Of a stretch of DNA of 64,000 nt, positions 43,385-52,057 are shown in pieces (the first letter of the stretch is position 1; every line of letters starts with the position of its first letter). Source of the stretch: JAAZPT01 sp034180455 (GTDB lineage: Bacteria; Bacillota; Clostridia; Christensenellales; Aristaeellaceae); assembly GCA_034180455.1 (NCBI GenBank), contig JAXFOG010000005.1:56680-120679 (forward strand), written 5' to 3'. The notes beneath the pieces are model-generated. The model was not told the DNA's origin, made no database searches, and saw only the letters and a program-made list of their open reading frames with translations. A program made the translations under genes and the position numbers.

Positions 43385-44296
43385 TTATTTATTAATTAAA
43401 TCAATTGTAGATCTTATTTTTGAAAAGACTCCAATAAAATCATCATTGTAATCAGCTGGATGAACAATCAGAATTGAATATAGTACATTATTTTTTACAG
43501 ACATATGTATTCTACCACGAACAACCTGTCCTGTAACAAGGGTACCCCTAAAGTTTGCATAAACCCCGGGACTATTCAGTAATGTTCTTTTTGCAGTTTT
43601 GGAAGGAGACCATCTCGTATAGTTTCTGGCGCCTAATTGTTCAAGCTGTTGTTTTATCTCTCTATTTAAATCAGAAGCAGTATATTCTTTTGACAATGGA
43701 ATTGCACTTATAGTTATTTCAGCACAAAAATCATCTTTTTTATTGGCTTCTGGTTCTCTTAATATAAAAGCTTCATGAATAGATTCATCAACTTGCCATC
43801 CACTTGGCGCTTGAAATTTTAAATTTAAATCATTTGCAGAATATTCTGAATAGTTAAACTCAAGTGCTTTGCGTGGGGTAGGCGTTGGCATATCAATAGG
43901 TAAAATTGCTATTGGTGTTGAACCAGCGTATTTTATTTCTCCAGTATAATCATCCATGGAAGATGCTTTATACATGTCACTTATTTCATTTTCAAAATCT
44001 ATGTTATCATTAGGGGTAATTTCTGGTTCGTTATTCATAGAATCACCAAAATTGATTGGTATACCAGGATCTTCTTCATCAAGGGGATTAAACTCATCTG
44101 TGTTTATCTCCGGAATTTGGGAGTCTGATTCCATTGGTGCTGATTCATTGTTTGGCATATCGCTTATTGATGGAGTAGCGGGATTAACCTGATCAAAATT
44201 CTCTTCTTTTTTTGAACATGAACTGATTAATACTACAGAAGTAATTAATATTATTAATAAAGTCAAATACTTATAATTTTTATTTTTATTTAGCAT
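43385..44296 (-). CDS. Lipoprotein of unknown function
   Basis: A 303-residue secreted lipoprotein: signal peptide with lipobox LISSC (Cys near 27), then an acidic Pro/Asn/Asp-rich linker of about 100 residues. The C-terminal folded domain (about 150-303) has a NLKFQAPSGWQVDES opening and KNNVLYSILIVHP near the end. That domain resembles PsbP/DUF1795-like folds, a tentative reading. It stands alone with its own promoter; function unknown. Confidence 0.75.
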   Translation of the reverse strand: MLNKNKNYKYLTLLIILITSVVLISSCSKKEENFDQVNPATPSISDMPNNESAPMESDSQIPEINTDEFNPLDEEDPGIPINFGDSMNNEPEITPNDNIDFENEISDMYKASSMDDYTGEIKYAGSTPIAILPIDMPTPTPRKALEFNYSEYSANDLNLKFQAPSGWQVDESIHEAFILREPEANKKDDFCAEITISAIPLSKEYTASDLNREIKQQLEQLGARNYTRWSPSKTAKRTLLNSPGVYANFRGTLVTGQVVRGRIHMSVKNNVLYSILIVHPADYNDDFIGVFSKIRSTIDLINK

Positions 44297-44325
44297 ACTC
44301 CCACCTCTTTACTAATGTTTTAATA

Positions 44326-44354
44326 ATTATAAAATAATATTAACTATTTTGCAA
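44326..44354 (-). promoter_or_regulatory. Promoter for the lipoprotein gene
   Basis: On the minus strand, TTGCAA (44354-44349), 17 bp spacer, TATAAT (44331-44326). Confidence 0.75.
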
Positions 44355-44357
44355 CAA

Positions 44358-45314
44358 TTATTTTAACTCATCATAAATTGGTTTATAAAGACGTCTCTCT
44401 AATGATCTAACATATCCTGTGAAGGACCCACTATCTGTTAGCTCTAGCTCTGATTTAAACTGATATAATTTTGCATCTAAATCATCAATAAAATGCAGAA
44501 TTAATGCTTCTGGGAACATAGGTGGTCTTGGGCTTCCATATTCTGCAATTCCATGATGACTTATTATCATATGTTGCAGAAGTTCAATTGCTTCACCACT
44601 TATTTTTAATCTATCGGCAACTTGTTGGATTTTAACTACACCCCTAACTAAATGACCAACTAAATTGCCATCTTTAGTATAATCTTTTACTATTCCATTA
44701 AAGTCACTGTCCATTTCAGTAATCTTAGCTAAATCGTGCATTATTATTCCTGCGTTTACTAGATCCCAGTTTATCCAAGGATAAACTTCTTTTAATGATG
44801 ATGCAACATATAGCATGCTATATATATGATGTAACAATCCTGATTTTTCAGCATGATGCATCTCTTTAGCTGCTGGATAAAATAGAAGTTCATCTGCAAA
44901 TTCATCAAGCATTGCATTGCAAATAGCTTTTAGATCGTTAGATTTCATAGAATTGGCTACTTCACGAACTTTGTCGAGCATTCCTTTAGGGTCATAAGGG
45001 GCACACTTTATTAAGATTGACAGATCTATGTTTTTTAATTCTTCACTACCAATTGATGACATACTTTCTACCTTTAACTGAGATCTTCCTCTATAATCTA
45101 TAAGTGTACCCTTTATCTTAATTATGTCTCCAACATTGGGAGCACTTGCATTAGTATCCCAATTTTTTGCATTAATTTCACCTGATTTATCAGCAAGATT
45201 CATATCAACATAAGTTTTTTCTTCTTTGGTTGTCCTTTGCTCTGCTGATTTTACCATCAAATATCCTTCAAACTTTTCTTTTTCGTTCAAATCTTTTAAG
45301 AATTTTTGCTGCAA
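44358..45314 (-). CDS. YhaM-like 3'-5' exoribonuclease (OB fold plus HD domain)
   Basis: A 318-residue protein with an N-terminal OB-fold (FEGYLMVKSAEQRTTKEEK, then LADKSGEINAKNWD) and an HD phosphohydrolase domain with HHIYSMLYVASS, GIIMHDLAKI and HMIISHHG. This matches the YhaM/CBF1 family of metal-dependent RNases and possible DNA nucleases. It lies 2 bp after dnaB in the rplI operon. Confidence 0.88.
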   Translation of the reverse strand: MQQKFLKDLNEKEKFEGYLMVKSAEQRTTKEEKTYVDMNLADKSGEINAKNWDTNASAPNVGDIIKIKGTLIDYRGRSQLKVESMSSIGSEELKNIDLSILIKCAPYDPKGMLDKVREVANSMKSNDLKAICNAMLDEFADELLFYPAAKEMHHAEKSGLLHHIYSMLYVASSLKEVYPWINWDLVNAGIIMHDLAKITEMDSDFNGIVKDYTKDGNLVGHLVRGVVKIQQVADRLKISGEAIELLQHMIISHHGIAEYGSPRPPMFPEALILHFIDDLDAKLYQFKSELELTDSGSFTGYVRSLERRLYKPIYDELK

Positions 45315-45316
45315 TT

Positions 45317-46711
45317 TTATTCTCCTTGCTTAAACTCTGCTACTTTTGTGCCAGGTTTATTTGCATATCGTACAAACTCTGGTTGCCATTCAACTAAAAC
45401 AGTACCAATTGGACCATTTCTTTGCTTCGCAACAATAAGTTCGCCTTCATTATCGTTGATCTGTATATCATCTGACATTCCTTCATTTTCTTTTTTTCTG
45501 TAATAGTTTTCTCTATGTACAAATATAACAACGTCAGCATCCTGCTCTATTGCACCAGATTCTCTTAAATCAGAAAGTACAGGTCTATTATTTTCTCCAG
45601 CTTTTGCAGCTCTTCTTGATAATTGTGAACAGGCGATTAAAGGAACATTTAACTCCATGGCTATGGCCTTTAGCTGACGAGATATCTCGCTTACTTCATT
45701 TTGTCTATTTTCTGAACGTTTATCTGTTTGCATTAACTGCAGATAATCTAAAACTATTAAGTCTAGTCCTTTTTCCATCTTTAATCTACGACATCTGCTT
45801 CTTAACTGAGTTGTACTTATTGCTGCCGTATCATCAATATACATAGGAGATTTAGATAATTTACTGAGGCTATTTGCTATTTTCTCAAATTCAATATCAG
45901 AAAGACTTCCGTCACGAACCCTTTGCATATTTACACCAGCGTCACTACAAATCAATCTCATACCAATTTGTACTCTAGGCATTTCAAGACTAAATATTGC
46001 AGTTGACTTATTTCCATCCATAGATGCATATTTGGCAATTGAAACAGCCACTGATGTTTTACCCATGCTGGGACGAGCTCCAACTAAAACAAATTCACCT
46101 CCATGTAAACCTGTCAACATTCTATCAAGATCATAAAAACCAGTAGGTACTCCATATAATTTACCATTTAAATTTGATAGTAGAGCTATATGATTAAATG
46201 TTTCTTTAAGAATTTCAGTGATGTGTTTCAAATTACTATCACTATATTTTTTCATTACAATATCATATATTATTTTTTCTGACTTAGACAGTATTTGAGA
46301 AACATCTTCTTCCTGAGCATAGCACATTTTACTAATATCGTTTGATCCATTGATCAACTGTCTTAATGTTGATTTATCAAGCACAATTTGTATATAGTAC
46401 TTTACATTTACAGTAACCGGTACATATTCTATTAATGAAACAAGATATATTTCTCCACCGATTAAATTGAGATAATTTCTTTTCTTTAGATCTTCAGAAA
46501 CTGTTCTAATATCAATTGGCATTCCTAGAAGCTGAAGATCTTTCATGCACTCAAAAATTTTTTGGTGCTCTCCAAGATAAAAGTCTTTATCATTCATCAT
46601 TTCCATTGCGAGAGAAACAGAACCTGCATCTTGAAGCATTGCTCCAAGTACAGATCTTTCTGATTCTATACTATATGGTAATTGTCTAATTGTTTCTTCT
46701 TGATTTTGCAT
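45317..46711 (-). CDS. dnaB: Replicative DNA helicase DnaB
   Basis: A 464-residue hexameric fork helicase. The N-terminal domain starts RQLPYSIESERSVLGAML. The RecA-like motor has Walker A GARPSMGKTSVAVSIA near 211 and LIVLDYLQLMQ, and a C-terminal arginine-finger region with KQRNGPIGTVLVEW. Length is typical. The rplI-dnaB pair is classical in Firmicutes. No loader gene (dnaD/dnaI) is nearby. Confidence 0.97.
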   Translation of the reverse strand: MQNQEETIRQLPYSIESERSVLGAMLQDAGSVSLAMEMMNDKDFYLGEHQKIFECMKDLQLLGMPIDIRTVSEDLKKRNYLNLIGGEIYLVSLIEYVPVTVNVKYYIQIVLDKSTLRQLINGSNDISKMCYAQEEDVSQILSKSEKIIYDIVMKKYSDSNLKHITEILKETFNHIALLSNLNGKLYGVPTGFYDLDRMLTGLHGGEFVLVGARPSMGKTSVAVSIAKYASMDGNKSTAIFSLEMPRVQIGMRLICSDAGVNMQRVRDGSLSDIEFEKIANSLSKLSKSPMYIDDTAAISTTQLRSRCRRLKMEKGLDLIVLDYLQLMQTDKRSENRQNEVSEISRQLKAIAMELNVPLIACSQLSRRAAKAGENNRPVLSDLRESGAIEQDADVVIFVHRENYYRKKENEGMSDDIQINDNEGELIVAKQRNGPIGTVLVEWQPEFVRYANKPGTKVAEFKQGE

Positions 46712-46712
46712 T

Positions 46713-47162
46713 TTATTCGTCAGCTTTTACAAAAAGTGTCATAACAGTAGATATATTGGGATAAAGCTTTATTTCAACATTATACTCTCCAATTTGCCTA
46801 ACTGAATCCTTAAGATATATTTTACGTTTATCAATGTCTACATTATATTGTTCTAGTAAAGCATTAGCTATTTCTTGAGCTGTTATTGCACCATAAAGTT
46901 TTCCAGCGGAACCAGATTTAGCTACAATAATAATGCTTTTATTTCTAAGCTCATTTGCCTTATTTAATGCTTCTGCTCTATTTTCAGCTTCAAGCTTATC
47001 GGCTGCTGCCTTTTTTCTCTTCACTTCACTAATAGAAGCAGCTGTAGCCTCTTTAGCAAGCTTTTGTGGGAAAAGAAAATTCCTTGCATAGCCATCGCTT
47101 ACGTTTACAATTTCATTTGCCTTTCCAGTACCTTTTATATCTTTTAATAATATGACTTTCAT
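46713..47162 (-). CDS. rplI: 50S ribosomal protein bL9
   Basis: A 149-residue protein starting MKVILLKDIKGTGKANEIVNV, with DGYARNFLFPQKLA near 24, the bL9 signature; a long helix and a C-terminal RNA-binding domain follow. The start at 47162 is preferred over 47174 because GGAGG sits between them. It has its own promoter and is 1 bp from dnaB. Confidence 0.97.
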   Translation of the reverse strand: MKVILLKDIKGTGKANEIVNVSDGYARNFLFPQKLAKEATAASISEVKRKKAAADKLEAENRAEALNKANELRNKSIIIVAKSGSAGKLYGAITAQEIANALLEQYNVDIDKRKIYLKDSVRQIGEYNVEIKLYPNISTVMTLFVKADE

Positions 47163-47197
47163 ATTTTCCTCCATTAATAAATGATAATACTGTATTT

Positions 47198-47226
47198 ATT
47201 TTACTTTATTGTATAGAACTAGTCAA
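47198..47226 (-). promoter_or_regulatory. Promoter for rplI-dnaB
   Basis: On the minus strand, TTGACT (47226-47221), 17 bp spacer, TAAAAT (47203-47198). Confidence 0.75.
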
Positions 47227-47228
47227 TC

Positions 47229-47258
47229 TTGTTATTTAAGTTAGTTTTTTGCTATAAT
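47229..47258 (+). promoter_or_regulatory. Promoter for the Mrp-like gene
   Basis: TTGTTA at 47229-47234, 18 bp spacer, TATAAT at 47253-47258, followed by GAGGAG before ATG 47278. Confidence 0.65.
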
Positions 47259-47277
47259 ACATAAGAGGAGTGATAAA

Positions 47278-48063
47278 ATGCAAGAAAAAAATAAACTAAA
47301 TAATAAAATAAAAAAAGTTGTTGGCATTGTTAGTGGCAAAGGTGGAGTAGGTAAGTCAATGGTTAGCTCGTTGCTTGCAGTTATAGCTAATCAAAAAGGT
47401 CTAAAGACAGCCATATTAGACTCTGACGCAACTGGTCCTTCAATACCAAAAGCTTTTGGCATTACTGAGAAAGCTCATGGAACAGATAAATATTTATTGC
47501 CAAGCTATTCTAAGAATGGAATCGCTGTTATGAGTGTTAACCTTTTGCTTGAAAATGATAATGATCCTGTGATTTGGAGAGGTCCAATGATTAGTGGAAC
47601 AATTAAACAGTTTTGGAGCGATGTACTGTGGGGCGATATTGATATAATGTTTATTGATATGCCCCCAGGAACAGGTGATATTGCTTTAACTGTTTTTCAG
47701 TCAATTCCTCTTGATGCAATAGTAATAGTAACAACTCCACAGGAACTGGTAGAGATGATTGTCGAGAAAGCTGTTAAAATGGCAAAACTTATGAACATTC
47801 CAGTTCTCGCTCTTGTTGAAAATATGAGCTATATAAAATGCCCGAATTGTGATGAAATTATTTATCCTTTTGGTGAAAGCAATGTGAATTCTATAGCGAA
47901 AAGAAATAACATTCCAAACATATCACAAATGCCGATAGATCCTGCTCTTGCAAAGCTTGTTGATAACGGACAAATAGAAGAATATAGTGGTCATTATTTA
48001 GATAATGTTATTGAAGAAATAATAAATATAAAAAAATATTCCGGTAAGGTATTTAAGCTTTGA
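47278..48063 (+). CDS. Mrp/NBP35-family P-loop ATPase (Fe-S carrier)
   Basis: A 261-residue ATPase with a deviant Walker A GIVSGKGGVGKSMVSS near 13, LDSDATGPSIPKAFG, DMPPGTGDIALTV and a C-terminal CPNC pair near 188 that could hold a bridging [4Fe-4S] cluster. These are hallmarks of the ApbC/Mrp family that delivers Fe-S clusters. The usual N-terminal MIP18 (DUF59) domain is absent, as in archaeal and many clostridial versions. Overlaps the next gene by one base. Confidence 0.92.
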   Translation: MQEKNKLNNKIKKVVGIVSGKGGVGKSMVSSLLAVIANQKGLKTAILDSDATGPSIPKAFGITEKAHGTDKYLLPSYSKNGIAVMSVNLLLENDNDPVIWRGPMISGTIKQFWSDVLWGDIDIMFIDMPPGTGDIALTVFQSIPLDAIVIVTTPQELVEMIVEKAVKMAKLMNIPVLALVENMSYIKCPNCDEIIYPFGESNVNSIAKRNNIPNISQMPIDPALAKLVDNGQIEEYSGHYLDNVIEEIINIKKYSGKVFKL

Positions 48064-48818
48064 TGTTAAATGATTTTCATATTAAAGATGACGAAACAAT
48101 CGAAGATTTACAATACAACAATTTACATATTCTACAGAAAAAACATGGATTTCGTTTTGGGATGGATCCCGTTTTATTAAGCTATTTTGTAATAGCAAAA
48201 AAGAATTACAATATAGTAGATATTGGAACAGGCAGTGGAATAATACCAATTCTTATTTCTCAACAGGCAGAAAATTTGAAAATAACAGCTATAGAGCTTC
48301 AGTCAGAAATTGCTGAAATGGCTAATAGAAGTGTTGAACTTAACAACCTTTCAAATATAATTAGTGTATATAATGATAGTTTTGAAAATATCAACAAATA
48401 TGTTTCAAATAATAGTCAAGATATAGTTATTTCAAACCCACCATATAGTAAATCTCAATCTGCAGTTGTATCAAGTACTAAAAACAAACTGTTATCTAGG
48501 CATGAGCAAGAAATGAGTTTTGATAATCTTGTTAAGACTGCTTATAAGATTCTAAAGTTAAATGGTAAATTTGTATTTTGCTTTCCAACAACAAGATTAA
48601 TTGAAGCCATATCAACTCTCCGAGAAAATAGAATGGAGCCAAAAAGATTAAGGCTAATACATTCGCATATTGATAAGGCACCATATATCTTTTTAATGGA
48701 AGCAAGTAAGTGCGGTAAACCTTTTTTAAAAGTTATGCCTCCATTAGTGTGTTATACTAATGGAAGTAATATGACAGAGGAACTTAAAAAAATATACCAT
48801 ATAAAAAAGAGCTACTAA
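48063..48818 (+). CDS. tRNA1(Val) (adenine37-N6)-methyltransferase-like protein
   Basis: A 251-residue class I SAM methyltransferase with VDIGTGSGIIPIL near 57 and the catalytic NPPYSK near 127, typical of N6-adenine/TrmN6-YabB enzymes. The N-terminal LQKKHGFRFGMDPVLLS is also characteristic. The start is ATG 48063, within TGATG of the Mrp stop; TTG 48060 adds one residue. It likely modifies a tRNA, with the substrate inferred from family. Confidence 0.9.
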   Translation: MLNDFHIKDDETIEDLQYNNLHILQKKHGFRFGMDPVLLSYFVIAKKNYNIVDIGTGSGIIPILISQQAENLKITAIELQSEIAEMANRSVELNNLSNIISVYNDSFENINKYVSNNSQDIVISNPPYSKSQSAVVSSTKNKLLSRHEQEMSFDNLVKTAYKILKLNGKFVFCFPTTRLIEAISTLRENRMEPKRLRLIHSHIDKAPYIFLMEASKCGKPFLKVMPPLVCYTNGSNMTEELKKIYHIKKSY

Positions 48819-48828
48819 GCTCTTTTTT
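48803..48828 (+). terminator. Terminator overlapping the methyltransferase stop
   Basis: Arms AAAAAAGAGCT / AGCTCTTTTTT with a 4-base loop; the stop at 48816-48818 lies in the loop/right arm. It can also serve the converging zinc-ribbon gene. Confidence 0.87.
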
Positions 48829-48840
48829 CATGCCAATTTA

Positions 48841-49119
48841 TTATTGACGGTGTGCTTTAAAACAATCGTTGCAGTAAACTGGGCTATCGTTACGTGGTAC
48901 AAAAGGCAATGTAAAAGTTGCTCCACAGTCAGCACATACGGCTTCAAATGTTTCTTTGTGTGTGTTCTTTGTTCTCTGCTGCTTGCGTGCCTTACGGCAA
49001 TCTGGGCAACGTTGTGGTTCGTTTTCAAACCCTTTTTCTGCATAAAACTCTTGTTCACCGGCTGTAAATACAAATTCAGCTCCACAATCTTTGCAGGTTA
49101 ATGTTTTGTCTTGGTACAT
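48841..49119 (-). CDS. Small zinc-ribbon protein
   Basis: A 92-residue protein with four zinc-ribbon half-sites: CKDC, CPDC, CADC and CNDC, giving two likely zinc centres. It resembles the small CxxC-x17-CxxC zinc-ribbon proteins common in clostridia; the function is not known. The start is ATG 49119 (MYQDKTLTCKDC) with AGGAGGG spaced 7 bases away, discarding an 18-residue upstream extension. It is preceded by a structured RNA that may be its leader. Confidence 0.88.
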   Translation of the reverse strand: MYQDKTLTCKDCGAEFVFTAGEQEFYAEKGFENEPQRCPDCRKARKQQRTKNTHKETFEAVCADCGATFTLPFVPRNDSPVYCNDCFKAHRQ

Positions 49120-49352
49120 AATATACCCTCCTAAAGAAATAAATTGATAGGCTGACCTGATTTTTGACCCCACACTCGCCAGCTGGATAGCTTGCTCAAC
49201 TCATTCGTCCTACTTACTATCTCTCAACAAAATAAATATGTTGGCTGGACTTACATCTAGACCGCACCATGCTCACAAATATCTATATTTGCTTACGTGG
49301 ACCGTTTTGCCTGCGGCTGGCATCGGCTTGCAATCACAGACCCAAATCAATC
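49120..49352 (-). ncRNA. Structured noncoding RNA upstream of the zinc-ribbon gene, raiA-motif-like
   Basis: This is the largest non-coding stretch of the window and is clearly more GC-rich than its surroundings. Read on the minus strand it follows a good promoter. Helices seen: GCCAGC/GCTGGC long-range (49321-49316 with 49183-49178), GATAG/CTATC (49221-49217 with 49190-49186), the CAAATA hairpin (49291-49276) and the CAACA/TGTTG hairpin (49243-49225). Unpaired purine-rich stretches such as AAGTAGGACGAATGAG lie between. From memory it resembles the raiA motif RNA of Firmicutes, but no alignment was made. There is no terminator before 49119, so it may be a leader or be processed. Confidence 0.6.
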
Positions 49353-49358
49353 AAAGAA

Positions 49359-49387
49359 ATTATATTCTAAAATCCATATAAATACAA
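49359..49387 (-). promoter_or_regulatory. Promoter for the structured RNA
   Basis: On the minus strand, TTGTAT (49387-49382), 17 bp spacer, TATAAT (49364-49359). The predicted start near 49352 coincides with the onset of the structured region. Confidence 0.72.
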
Positions 49388-49497
49388 GGGTAAAATAATT
49401 ATTTTGTTTAATTTTTAGACAATTAGTTTTAATTTAAAATTAAAATATCGTCTTACTATATTATATAATCATATAAATCTATTGTCTTTACTATTTA

Positions 49498-49526
49498 TTG
49501 ATTTTAATGTCCTATTATGATACAAT
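49498..49526 (+). promoter_or_regulatory. Promoter for oppA
   Basis: TTGATT at 49498-49503, 17 bp spacer, TACAAT at 49521-49526, followed by GGAGGA at 49561-49566. The 110 bp between this and the divergent RNA promoter (49388-49497) are very AT-rich with no other feature seen. Confidence 0.7.
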
Positions 49527-49572
49527 AAATACATCGTTGTTATATCAACAAAAATATATAGGAGGAATAATA

Positions 49573-51951
49573 ATGAAGAAAATTATTTCATTGCTGTTAG
49601 CAGTAGCAATGCTTATCAGCATACAAGTAGTGTCTTTAGCTGAGAATGATACTCTAGTTATCGCTTCAGACGCAATGAGTGAGAAGTTCTCACCATTCTT
49701 CGCTGAATCTCAGTATGACAGAGATGCTTGTGATTGGACTCAGGTTGGTCTTATGACAACCGATCGTATGGGTGGAATCGTTTTTAATGGTATTGAAGGC
49801 GAGACTATTCCTTATAACGGTGTAGATTATTTTTATCATGGTCCTGCAGATTTGTCTGTAAAATATGATGAAGCATCTGATACAACAAAGTATACAGCAA
49901 AGATCAAGAAAGGCATTCTTTTTAGTGATGGAAAGGAAGCTACAGCTGACGACCTAATCTTTACATACTATGTATTGCTTGACCCAGATTATGAAGGATC
50001 AACAACTCTATATTCCTATCCAATCGTAGGATTACAGGATTATAGAACTCAGACATCTAGTGAAGTATATACAAAATATGATGAAATAATTAAATCAATT
50101 AAAGAAAAGGGCGAAGAATACAAGGTAACAGCCGATGATGGTTTTGCTCAAGAATTAGTTGATGATTATTGGAAAAAAATAGAAGACGCATGGACAGCTG
50201 GCGCTCAAGAGGTTGTTGAAACTGTTAACTCCAAGTATCCAGAGGATGCTGCAAAATTAATAGGTGTTGAACAAGTTTCTGAAGATCAAAAAGTATTTGT
50301 TACAGCTCCTATGTGGAACTTAGGCACATACGATGCAGAGTCTGGCGTATTAACAATGGCTGGTACAAAAGCTGAATTTAAAAAAGACGGCACAATGCCT
50401 ACAATTGAAGATTTGGTTGCCAATGTAAAAGCAATGTACGAGAATAATCTTGGTGCATTTACAGATGCTGAAATAGGCAAAAATCTAGAAGAAAAACTAA
50501 ACGGTGAATTTATTAGCTATTGGGGTCCTAAGGACGAAGAAATGGCTGGTAAGGGTGTAAAGAGTATAGCTGGTATTAAAAAGTTAGATGACTATACAGT
50601 AGAAATTACCTTAGAAGGATTCTCTGCTCCAGCAGTTTATCAAGTATTAGGCGCATATATTACACCAATGCACTATTATGGTGATCCTGATCAGTATAAG
50701 CCAGAAGAAGGACTATATGGTCATCCGTTTGGCGATCTTTCATTAATCCGTTCTAAGACAACAAAACCTATGGGCGCTGGTCCATACAAATTTATTGAAT
50801 ATAAGAACAAAGTTGTTTATTATGAAGCAAATGAGAACTATTACAAGGGTGAGCCTAAGATTAAGTATCTGCAAATCAAAGAAACACAGACCTCAGAGTT
50901 GGTAGCTGGTGTTTTATCTGGCTCTGTTGATACTGGTAATTTGTCTGGTTCAAAGCGTAATTTTGAGCAGGTTAGAGGCGAAAATAGCAACGGCGAGCTT
51001 TCTGGTGATAAGATTACAACTACATTAGTAGATAATCTAGGCTATGGTTATATTGGTCTTAATGCAGAAACAATTAACGTTGGTGGTAAAGAAAACAAGG
51101 GCTCTGATGAGTCAAAGGCTCTTCGTCGTGGATTAGCTACTGTTTTAGCAGCATTCCGTGATATTTCTTACGAGAGTTACTATGGCGACGCAGCAGCAGT
51201 AATTGAATATCCTATTTCAGCTACAAGCTGGGCTGCTCCTCAGAAAACTGATGCAGACTATAGAACTGCTTTCTCAGTTGATGCAGATGGCAATGATCTT
51301 TACACTGCTGATATGACTCACGAGCAGAAAATAGCAGCTGCTCTTGAAGGAGCTAAGTCATGGTTTAAAGCTGCTGGATATACATACGATGAGGCTTCAG
51401 GCAAGTTTACAACTGCACCAGAAGGCGCAAGAATGTCATATGAAATTATAATTCCTGCAGGTGGCACTGGCGACCATCCTAACTACACTGTTCTTACAAG
51501 TGCTAAAGAAGAATTGGCTAAGATTGGTATAGAGTTAAAAATAAATGACCCTGCTGATCCTAATATTTTATGGGATCAACTAAATGCAGGCACACAAGAT
51601 ATGTGGACAGCTGCTTGGCAGACAACCATAGATCCCGATATGTATCAGATTTATCATTCTTCTAGTATTGCTGGCAGAGGCGGCTCTGGTTCAAACCATT
51701 ATCGTATAGAGGATCCTGAACTTGATAATCTAATTGTTGATGCTCGTAAATCCGATGATCAACAGTACAGAAAAGAAATTTACAAGCAGGCTCTTGATCT
51801 TATTGTTGATTGGGCAGTTGAAATTCCTGCATATCAGCGTAAGAATAGTAACATTTTCTCAACCGAAAGAATCAATGTAGATACTCTTGCAAAAGATGTA
51901 ACAACATTCTATAACTGGGGTGCTGAGATTGAAACTCTCGAGATGAGATAA
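49573..51951 (+). CDS. oppA: Oligopeptide ABC transporter substrate-binding protein (large form)
   Basis: A 792-residue exported SBP_bac_5-type protein. The signal peptide MKKIISLLLAVAMLISIQVV ends at about SLA-EN with no lipobox Cys. Family motifs include KYTAKIKKGILFSDGKEATADDL near 115 and PMGAGPYKFIEYKN near 400. An insertion of about 190 residues (about 175-350) separates the two lobes, explaining the length versus the usual about 540. Start 49573 follows GGAGGAATAATA. It is the binding protein of the oppBCDF system downstream, separated by a terminator. Confidence 0.93.
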   Translation: MKKIISLLLAVAMLISIQVVSLAENDTLVIASDAMSEKFSPFFAESQYDRDACDWTQVGLMTTDRMGGIVFNGIEGETIPYNGVDYFYHGPADLSVKYDEASDTTKYTAKIKKGILFSDGKEATADDLIFTYYVLLDPDYEGSTTLYSYPIVGLQDYRTQTSSEVYTKYDEIIKSIKEKGEEYKVTADDGFAQELVDDYWKKIEDAWTAGAQEVVETVNSKYPEDAAKLIGVEQVSEDQKVFVTAPMWNLGTYDAESGVLTMAGTKAEFKKDGTMPTIEDLVANVKAMYENNLGAFTDAEIGKNLEEKLNGEFISYWGPKDEEMAGKGVKSIAGIKKLDDYTVEITLEGFSAPAVYQVLGAYITPMHYYGDPDQYKPEEGLYGHPFGDLSLIRSKTTKPMGAGPYKFIEYKNKVVYYEANENYYKGEPKIKYLQIKETQTSELVAGVLSGSVDTGNLSGSKRNFEQVRGENSNGELSGDKITTTLVDNLGYGYIGLNAETINVGGKENKGSDESKALRRGLATVLAAFRDISYESYYGDAAAVIEYPISATSWAAPQKTDADYRTAFSVDADGNDLYTADMTHEQKIAAALEGAKSWFKAAGYTYDEASGKFTTAPEGARMSYEIIIPAGGTGDHPNYTVLTSAKEELAKIGIELKINDPADPNILWDQLNAGTQDMWTAAWQTTIDPDMYQIYHSSSIAGRGGSGSNHYRIEDPELDNLIVDARKSDDQQYRKEIYKQALDLIVDWAVEIPAYQRKNSNIFSTERINVDTLAKDVTTFYNWGAEIETLEMR

Positions 51952-51957
51952 TAATTA

Positions 51958-51987
51958 GAAAGGTGTCTAGCAATAGGCACCTTTTTT
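51958..51987 (+). terminator. Terminator between oppA and oppB
   Basis: Arms AAAGGTGTC / GGCACCTTT (one G-T pair) and seven T. It would lower transporter expression relative to the binding protein. Confidence 0.82.
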
Positions 51988-51988
51988 A

Positions 51989-52017
51989 TTGTTATTTTTT
52001 CTAGCTTATGTTATAAT
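51989..52017 (+). promoter_or_regulatory. Internal promoter for oppBCDF
   Basis: TTGTTA at 51989-51994, 17 bp spacer, extended TGTTATAAT with -10 TATAAT at 52012-52017, immediately after the oppA terminator. Confidence 0.75.
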
Positions 52018-52057
52018 AATTTAAGTTATAACAATTTTCTTTTAGAGAGGGATTTTA

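Noticed and set aside
48844..49101. Frames on both strands opposite the zinc-ribbon gene
   Set aside because: Only the minus-strand frame has a strong RBS and four regular CxxC sites; the others are shadows.
49498..49572. 25-residue upstream extension of OppA
   Set aside because: It would start at the -35 element, and the strong GGAGGA and signal peptide place the start at 49573.
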